Shown here: in pieces, positions 59,501 through 64,000 of the stretch
How positions within the stretch are numbered: the first letter of the stretch is position 1
Layout: the number at the start of each line of letters is the position of its first letter
Source of the DNA: JAWKIW01 sp046331175
Lineage (GTDB): Bacteria; Actinomycetota; Acidimicrobiia; Acidimicrobiales; Acidimicrobilacustridaceae
Length of the DNA stretch: 64,000 nucleotides
Direction of reading: 5' to 3'
NCBI GenBank assembly: GCA_046331175.1
Contig: JAXLRI010000004.1
Span: forward strand, 372,001-436,000
Notes under the pieces: generated by a model
Told to the model about the DNA's origin: nothing
Databases searched by the model: none
The model's input: only the letters and a program-made list of their open reading frames with translations
Program-made: the position numbers and the translations under genes

Positions 59501-61433
59501 CCTGGTCGCCTGGCTCGCCGGCAGCGTCGGCCTGATCGTCACGGCCTCGTCGTGGTGGAACGAGCCGTGGGCCACCGTCGCCGCGGTCTCGGTGGCCTTC
59601 GTCGCCACGCTCCTGGCAGCCTTGCGCACGACCGACGCGACGGCTCGCACCGCCCTGGTCGCCGCGGCCGGGACCACCGGCATGATCCTGCCGGCCGTGA
59701 TCACCGCCGCCGCCGGCGCTCCCCAGGCCCCCGTCCTGCTGGCGCTCGCCGCCGCCACCGGCGCCACCCTGGCCATCGCGCTGTGGGTCGCCGGCGACCG
59801 CGTCGAGGGCCAGGTGCTCGCTGGGCTCGCCGCCGTCGGGCTCGCCGCCGCCGTGGCCGCCACACCCACCGCCTGGTCGAGCGCGTCGCCCTGGTACGTC
59901 GTCGCCGTGGTCGGCACCGCCACCGCCGCCCTCGCCGGCGCGGCTTCCGCCGCGGCACACCGCAACGCGGTCGTCCTCGGCGAGATCACCATCGGCCTGG
60001 CCGTCGCCCTCGGGCTGGCCACCGTCGCCCTGGTGCCGGCCGCGGTCGGCACCGCAGCGGTCACCGTCGCCCTCACCCTGACCATCGCCGCCGCCACGCT
60101 GGCCGGCCTGGCCACGACCGGCCGCCTCGACCGCGTCCCCTACCTGCCCGGCCTCGCGGTCGCGTGGGCCGGCACGGGCATCGGCCTCGTCGCCACCTCC
60201 GGCTGGTGGCCGCGCAGCCCGTGGTCGACCGTGGGCGCGCTCGCCGCCACGTTCGCCGCCACCACCCTCGCCGCCGCCACCGGGCGCCACGAGCCGGTCC
60301 GCCTCGGCCTCACCGTGGCCGCCGCCATCACCGGTGTGGCCCTGGCGCCCACCGCCGTGGCCGCCGCCGCCGGGTCGGCCGCCCAGATCGGGCTGGCCAT
60401 CGCGGTCGGCGCCGCCGCCCTGGTCGTCGGCGGCGAGCTGGCGCTGGGCCGCACCCGCGAGGCCGACGCCCTCGCCCTGGTCGGGTCCACGGGGCTGCTG
60501 ACCGGGCTGGCCGTCACGCTCGGGTCGTGGAGCATCGGGCCCTGGTACGCCGTCGCCGCCGCAGGCATCGCCACCGCCACCGCGTCGCTGGTCGCCGTCC
60601 ACCGGTCCAGCGCGGTCCGCGACGTCGCCGCCGGCATCGCCCTGACCACCGCCCTGGTCACGACGCTGACCGCCGCGCTCGCCGCCGGCGCCAGCGTCGC
60701 CGGAGCCGCGGTGGCCATCGTCCTCGTCGCCGGCGCCGCCCTCGTCGCCACGTCGCTGCTCGTCACCGCCGACGAGCTCGGTGCCCTGCGGACCGTGCTC
60801 GAGGCCGTCGCCGGCGTCGGCCTGGCCGCCGGCACCGTCGCCGCCTTCGGCGAGCCCGTGTGCGGCGCCATCGCCCTCACGGCCCTGGTCCCGACCTTCG
60901 CCGCCGCCGGCCTGCGCGACGACCGGACCGCCTACCGCTGGGCCGCCGGCGTCGCCGCCCTCGGCGCCGTCTGGACCTGGCTGGCCGTCGGCGAGGTGAC
61001 CCTCGTCGAGGCCTACACCCTGCCCGCGGCGGTCGCGGCGCTCGCCGCCGGCTGGGTCGCCCGCCACAAGGTCGACCCCACCGGCCACGAGTACTCGTGG
61101 CTCGTGTTCGGCCCGGCCCTCGCCCTCGCCCTGCTGCCGAGCCTCGGCCTGGTGCTCACGGTCGGCGGCGCCCTTCGGGCGATCGCCCTCACCGTGGCGG
61201 CCATCGCCGTGGTGCTCGCCGGCGTCCGCTGGCGCCTCCAGGCCCCGCTCGCCATCGGCGCCGCCACCCTGGTCGCGCTGGCCGTCGACACGCTGTGGCC
61301 GGTCGCCGCCCAGGTGCCCCGCTGGGTGCTGCTGGCCCTGGCCGGTGCGCTGTTCGTCTGGCTCGGGGCCACGTTCGAGCGCCGGCTGCGCGACGTGCAG
61401 CACGCCGGGCGGTCGTTCTCGCACCTCCACTGA
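56550..61433 (+). CDS. Giant multi-pass membrane protein (SCO7613-like) with zinc ribbon
   Basis: At 1627 residues, the largest gene here. The N-terminus has a two-Cys-pair ribbon, CPACGAALQL and MCPACRLPL, then a helical segment (WTIDERLAVVEQQAIEHHHA), a Pro/Ala-rich linker of ~130 residues and then ~40 membrane helices running to the end, which is short and charged (RRLRDVQHAGRSFSHLH). This is the build of the actinobacterial SCO7613 C-terminal-domain family, of unknown function. Internal repeats of ~107 residues are visible, two of them almost identical (see repeat entries). ATG 56550 was chosen; GTG 56538 is directly at the AGGAGG and is possible. Confidence 0.88.
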   Translation: MRDLSTAPSQTGSTAGRCPACGAALQLPAPMCPACRLPLVGRDAAHLWTIDERLAVVEQQAIEHHHASQIHHDAAVALDAEAVALRKDRVVTMAKLRAQPAPLPPPPRPATAPPPPPPPSTAPAAAPAPWARPAPATTPAEPSIWARPAPPAAPAPVAAAHAATPTAPAAAMTPATPTTSLPPPPTPAPAPPISTATVASAPLAGGAQPPPPPPVAPPTAAPRPHRELGLKPIQLALLALGGLLLTAAALVFAIVAWPRLDDLGRALVLVGVTVLAGGIGAALNRRLPATAETLFAVALGFTFVDWYALRRGGLGAGLDAELWWTIGTAVIGAAAVGIGWATGRFVLRVMGALSLQSSVLVLLAWLAVPATRDAWLLALATAASLVVGRALLATTWRPSGIAVLTGSSAFALFAVGVTADVVDAATRATAPAGSRPLAALAVLALVVPIAVGRVLFGDRWPRLAADGLVGLGAAIVVGALTLFGTTWLTGPSAAIALALAATAVLLALWVLPPAIGRGTAVTAGAALALAAIPAVTYAADAATIAFRTIGPARVGEAAPGTPVSQLVSMPTGDAAWMQPALVLAAIVLLAVLAVAGPVGRLIGRSAWPAARGVATGAGVAALLLVPLALDLTLLATVVGGLVLLVAAGAASVELDRRHHGGAAALAAVLAATGAVPAFGWSLADHWLTVAALATLTAAATLATLRVRTEAARPVLTAIAGIAGLALTPTIAVAAHVELASGALASAVVAAAVLVAAAWGSRRPTERAILVTFGAVTLAGATVVVGAQWATAPWFVVAVAALVTATTGAVAPRLRDPDARAGLLALTAAAGLTAITLVPAALAGTTAVIATTTAVSAAALVVVAAWLVRPATEQTALAAVGTIALTGATVVVASQWVAAPWFVVAVAALVTATTGAVAPRLRDLDARAGLLALTAAAGLTAITLVPAALATSTTVVALTAAVAGCTLAAALTAAHLARSWGVPATLVAWLAGSVGLIVTASSWWNEPWATVAAVSVAFVATLLAALRTTDATARTALVAAAGTTGMILPAVITAAAGAPQAPVLLALAAATGATLAIALWVAGDRVEGQVLAGLAAVGLAAAVAATPTAWSSASPWYVVAVVGTATAALAGAASAAAHRNAVVLGEITIGLAVALGLATVALVPAAVGTAAVTVALTLTIAAATLAGLATTGRLDRVPYLPGLAVAWAGTGIGLVATSGWWPRSPWSTVGALAATFAATTLAAATGRHEPVRLGLTVAAAITGVALAPTAVAAAAGSAAQIGLAIAVGAAALVVGGELALGRTREADALALVGSTGLLTGLAVTLGSWSIGPWYAVAAAGIATATASLVAVHRSSAVRDVAAGIALTTALVTTLTAALAAGASVAGAAVAIVLVAGAALVATSLLVTADELGALRTVLEAVAGVGLAAGTVAAFGEPVCGAIALTALVPTFAAAGLRDDRTAYRWAAGVAALGAVWTWLAVGEVTLVEAYTLPAAVAALAAGWVARHKVDPTGHEYSWLVFGPALALALLPSLGLVLTVGGALRAIALTVAAIAVVLAGVRWRLQAPLAIGAATLVALAVDTLWPVAAQVPRWVLLALAGALFVWLGATFERRLRDVQHAGRSFSHLH
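58923..59075 (+). repeat. Near-identical internal direct repeat, copy 1
   Basis: These 153 bases recur at 59244-59396 with only two differences counted by eye. They encode PWFVVAVAALVTATTGAVAP and the following LRDxDARAGLLALTAAAG segment. The offset is 321 bases, or 107 codons, so the frame is kept. Confidence 0.9.
59244..59396 (+). repeat. Near-identical internal direct repeat, copy 2
   Basis: Second copy of the 153-base repeat at 58923-59075. Less exact similarity extends upstream of both copies (TLAGATVVVGAQW versus ALTGATVVVASQW), fitting a ~107-residue duplicated unit. Confidence 0.9.
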
Positions 61434-61530
61434 CCCGAGCGAGCCCACCTCCCCGGAGCCCAGCACCGCGGGCCGAGCCCCGGCGTTCTCATCGATTCTC
61501 AGATCCTCGGTTCCGGCCTAGGCTGGGGAG

Positions 61531-62043
61531 GTGACGGCGAAGACGGCCCGGCGGGCGACGACGAGCACCGCTGCCGGCGGCAGCCACGAGCACGCGGCAC
61601 CCCCGGCGTCGCCGGCCGAGCTGCACGTCACCGCCGCGCAGCGCCTGCGCGACGACGACCAGCGCTACACCACCGGCCGGCGGGCCCTGGTCGACCTCCT
61701 CGCCGGCGCCGGCCGTCCCCTCACCATCGGCGAGGTGCTCGAGCTCGACGGCTCGCTGGCCCAGAGCTCGGCCTACCGCAACCTGGCCGTCCTCGAGCGG
61801 GCCGGGGTCGTGCACCGCATCGTCACCAGCGACGAGTTCGCCCGCTTCGAGCTCGACGAGACGCTCACCGGCCACCACCACCACCTGATCTGCTCGGGGT
61901 GCGGGGCCGTCGCCGACGTCACCCTCGGTGCCGACGTCGAGCGGGCCCTGGCCGACGCCTGCGCCGACGTCGCCCGCCGTCATGGGTTCACCGCCGAGGA
62001 CCACCGCCTCGACCTCGTGGGCCGCTGCGCCGACTGCGGCTGA
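61531..62043 (+). CDS. Fur-family metalloregulator
   Basis: A 170-residue regulator. A ~30-residue extension precedes the winged helix: AAQRLRDDDQRYTTGRRALV, then GRPLTIGEVLELDGSLAQSS and AYRNLAVLERAGVVHRI, matching Fur/Zur/PerR. Metal sites: HHHHLICSGCGAV and the C-terminal CADCG, the usual structural zinc Cys pairs. Whether it senses iron, zinc or peroxide cannot be decided. GTG 61531 follows TAGGCT (61519-61524) by six bases, so it is probably leaderless. The target is unknown; no palindromic Fur box was seen next to it. Confidence 0.9.
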   Translation: MTAKTARRATTSTAAGGSHEHAAPPASPAELHVTAAQRLRDDDQRYTTGRRALVDLLAGAGRPLTIGEVLELDGSLAQSSAYRNLAVLERAGVVHRIVTSDEFARFELDETLTGHHHHLICSGCGAVADVTLGADVERALADACADVARRHGFTAEDHRLDLVGRCADCG

Positions 62044-62170
62044 CCGCGGCCGGGCGCGGCCGACCGGCGCAGCTCGCGCGGCCCTCCGGTTCGCCCGCGG
62101 TGCCCCGGCTCGCGAGACTGTCGCCGCACGGCCGCGTCCGCAGCGGCCGCCAGCAAGGGGGACCAGCACG

Positions 62171-63358
62171 ATGGCCGACACGCACGGGTGGACCGCGCCG
62201 GGCTTCGAGGGCGTCCGCGACGCCTTCGACAAGAACTTCGCCGACGGCACCGAGGTGGGGGCGGCCTTCAGCGCCTACCACCGCGGCCAGAAGGTGGTGG
62301 ACGTGTGGGGTGGCATCGCCGACCAGGCCACCGGCCGTGCCTGGGAGGAGGACACCATCATCCCGGTGTTCTCCACCACCAAGGGCATGACCGCCATCTG
62401 CGCCAACCAGCTGGCCCAGCAGGGGCAGCTCGACACCGACGCCCCGGTCGCCACCTACTGGCCCGAGTTCGCCGCCGCCGGCAAGCAGGACATCCCCGTG
62501 TCGTACCTGCTCTCGCACCAGGCCGGCCTCGCCTGGATCGACGGCACCATGACCGCCGAGGAGGCCCTGTCGTGGGACCCGGTGGTCGAGGCGCTCGCCG
62601 CCCAGGCGCCGGCGTGGGAGCCCGGCAGCCAGCACGGCTACCACGCCACCACCTACGGCTGGCTGGTCGGCGAGGTCATCCGCCGGGTGGCCGGCCGCTC
62701 GGTCGGCACCTACCTCGCCGAGGAGGTCGCCGGCCCGCTCGACCTCGACCTGTGGATCGGCCTGCCCGAGGCCGAGGAGGATCGGGTGGCGATGCTCATC
62801 TCGATGATCCCCGCCGGCATCAGCGCCGACGACCTCGCCGGTGAGAGCGAGAACCCGCTGGTCCAGATGATGCAGGCCTTCCTCGGCCCCGACACCCCGC
62901 TCGGCAAGGCGCTGTTCGCCCCCGGTGGCGCACTGGCCGACCAGGACATCTGGAACTCGCGGGCCATGCACGCCGCCGAGGTCCCCGCCGCCAACGGCAT
63001 CTGCGACGCCCGCTCGCTGGCCCGCCTCTACGCCGCCACCGTCGGCGAGGTCGACGGCATCCGACTCCTCACCCCCGAGCAGCTCGCCAAGGCCACCACC
63101 CAGCTCACCGAGGGCCCCAACAAGGTGCTCATGGACATGGACATCCAGTTCGGCCTGGGCTTCATGCTCCACGCCGGGATGATCCCCCTCGGCGGCCCCA
63201 AGAGCTTCGGGCACTTCGGCGCCGGCGGCTCGGTCGGCTGGGCCGACCCCGAGGCCGAGCTGGGCTTCGGCTACGTGATGAACCGCATGGACCTCGGCCT
63301 GGCCGGCGACCTTCGCTCCTTCAACCTGATCAACGCCTGCTACGAGGCCATCGCCTAG
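62171..63358 (+). CDS. Serine hydrolase, beta-lactamase/esterase family (EstB-like)
   Basis: A 395-residue protein of the class C beta-lactamase/DD-peptidase fold. The active-site SxxK is FSTTKG (~residue 70), the Tyr motif (YxN-like) is HGYHATTYGW (~155) and the third motif region is HFGAGGSVGW. No signal peptide, so it acts inside the cell, as expected for esterase-type members (EstB, LACTB-like). ATG 62171 follows GCAAGGGGGACCAGCACG, a weak ribosome site. A close paralogue starts at 63482 in the same direction. Confidence 0.9.
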   Translation: MADTHGWTAPGFEGVRDAFDKNFADGTEVGAAFSAYHRGQKVVDVWGGIADQATGRAWEEDTIIPVFSTTKGMTAICANQLAQQGQLDTDAPVATYWPEFAAAGKQDIPVSYLLSHQAGLAWIDGTMTAEEALSWDPVVEALAAQAPAWEPGSQHGYHATTYGWLVGEVIRRVAGRSVGTYLAEEVAGPLDLDLWIGLPEAEEDRVAMLISMIPAGISADDLAGESENPLVQMMQAFLGPDTPLGKALFAPGGALADQDIWNSRAMHAAEVPAANGICDARSLARLYAATVGEVDGIRLLTPEQLAKATTQLTEGPNKVLMDMDIQFGLGFMLHAGMIPLGGPKSFGHFGAGGSVGWADPEAELGFGYVMNRMDLGLAGDLRSFNLINACYEAIA

Positions 63359-63481
63359 CCGCCGCACCACGCGGCGGCCTCCACCGCCGCGACGAGCGAC
63401 CAGCGACGCACGACCCGCCGACCCGCCGACCCGCCGACCAGCGATCCGACCGATCACCGAGCCCCGACGAGGAGCTTCGCC

Positions 63482-64000
63482 ATGCCCACCGCCCCCGAGA
63501 TCCACGGCCACGTCGCGTCCGGCTTCGAGGCCGTGCGCGACGCCTTCACCGCCAACTTCGCGCGCGAGCCCGAGCCGCTGGCCGCCATGCTCGGCGCCGA
63601 CGTCGCCGAGGTCGGCGCCGCGGTGTCGGTGTGGCGCGGCGGCGAGAAGGTCGTCGACCTCTGGGCCGGCCAGGCCGACCGCCGCACCGGCCGCCCCTAC
63701 GCCGAGGACACCCTGCAGCTGGTCTTCTCGTCGACCAAGGGCGTCACCGCCATCGCCGCCAACCTGTGCGCCCAGCGGGGCCTGCTCGACCTCGACGCCA
63801 AGGTGGCCGACTACTGGCCCGAGTTCGCCCAGGCCGGCAAGGCCGACATCCCCGTGCGCTGGCTGCTGTCGCACCGCGCCGGCCTTCCGTGGGTCGACAC
63901 CGAGATGACCATCGAGCAGGCCCTCGACTGGGACCAGGTCGTCGAGGCGCTCGAGCAGCAGGCCCCCGTGTGGGAGCCGGGCACCCAGCACGGCTACCAC
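63482..64000 (+). CDS. Second serine hydrolase, beta-lactamase/esterase family (cut by window end)
   Basis: The first 173 residues of a paralogue of the upstream serine hydrolase. The same motifs appear: FSSTKGVTAI (SxxK), YWPEFAQAGKADIPVRWLLS and WEPGTQHGYH, where the window stops. Compared with the first copy, it has an extra ~10 residues near the N-terminus (EPLAAMLGADVAEVG). ATG 63482 has GAGGAGCTTCGCC before it. The ~120-base gap between the paralogues contains a short CGACCCGC repeat (around 63411-63440). Confidence 0.9.
   Translation, partial: MPTAPEIHGHVASGFEAVRDAFTANFAREPEPLAAMLGADVAEVGAAVSVWRGGEKVVDLWAGQADRRTGRPYAEDTLQLVFSSTKGVTAIAANLCAQRGLLDLDAKVADYWPEFAQAGKADIPVRWLLSHRAGLPWVDTEMTIEQALDWDQVVEALEQQAPVWEPGTQHGYH

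Noticed and set aside
56280..61466. A 1728-codon open frame on the minus strand, Gly/Asp/Arg-rich
   Set aside because: It is the mirror of the giant membrane protein gene. Its composition is what Ala/Val/Thr codons with G/C third positions give when read backwards, and no motif is seen.
61988..64000. A long minus-strand frame opposite the serine hydrolases
   Set aside because: The plus strand carries clear SxxK enzymes with ribosome sites; the minus frame is His/Gly/Asp-rich reverse reading.

Overview
The window is about 64 kb of very GC-rich DNA with strong G/C preference at third codon positions and many GTG starts. The gene content is actinobacterial: a DivIVA-domain protein, a SCO7613-like giant membrane protein, Tat and lipoprotein signals followed by Thr/Pro-rich spacers, crotonyl-CoA carboxylase/reductase, and a dnaX-ebfC-recR cluster beside the SRP RNA and a serine tRNA. 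The mix fits the class Acidimicrobiia (an Iamia-like lineage) best. That placement is inferred from gene content and style, with no database search. No phage, insertion sequence, CRISPR array or replication origin was recognised, so this reads as ordinary chromosome with one small accessory patch (about 50.1-51.9 kb).

Layout. 0-11.6 kb: mixed single genes, namely a secreted His/Glu/Ala-repeat protein (cut by the window edge), a 5'-3' exonuclease, a divergent DapA-like/LysR pair, a nitrobindin-like beta-barrel, a Tat-exported beta-carbonic anhydrase, a methyltransferase, membrane proteins, a condensation-type acyltransferase, and a TetR/membrane-protein divergent pair with a clear operator. 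11.6-15.9 kb: a branched-chain-type ABC importer made of a lipoprotein and a fused LivH-LivM permease, preceded by tandem repeats. 15.9-21.6 kb: acyl-CoA metabolism (methylmalonyl-CoA epimerase, crotonyl-CoA carboxylase/reductase, thiolase) with a DivIVA-domain gene between. 21.7-28 kb: dnaX-ebfC-recR-membrane protein, two serine tRNAs, SRP RNA and tadA. 28-33.6 kb: ABC exporter, SDR, unknown protein, GH36 alpha-galactosidase. 33.6-42.9 kb: two large PAS/GGDEF/EAL proteins flanking xseA-xseB-polyprenyl synthase. 43.4-50.1 kb: a TPP-riboswitch-led thiamine operon (thiE-thiO-thiS-thiG-thiE-like-thiD) followed by thiC. 50.1-51.9 kb: two convergent toxin-antitoxin modules and a likely gene remnant. 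51.9-64 kb: a Cys-rich protein, a lipoprotein hydrolase, TetR, a pair of alpha/beta-hydrolase proteins (one lacking its nucleophile), the giant membrane protein, a Fur-family regulator and two tandem serine hydrolases.

How it works together. The thiamine block is one coherent pathway: ThiC and ThiD make the pyrimidine, ThiO/ThiS/ThiG make the thiazole, and ThiE joins them under TPP control. Epimerase, Ccr and thiolase suggest the ethylmalonyl-CoA route or supply of ethylmalonyl/methylmalonyl units. A recurring layout is a TAnnnT hexamer ending 6-9 bases before the start codon; about fifteen genes show it, which points to frequent leaderless transcription and was used to choose several starts. 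Convergent gene pairs are mostly separated by strong GC-rich hairpins without U-tracts. No clearly new multi-gene system was found. The most interesting items are the leaderless pattern, the repeat array before the ABC importer, the Tat-exported carbonic anhydrase with a His-Asp leader, the nucleophile-less hydrolase, the convergent TA modules, and the near-identical internal repeat in the giant membrane protein.
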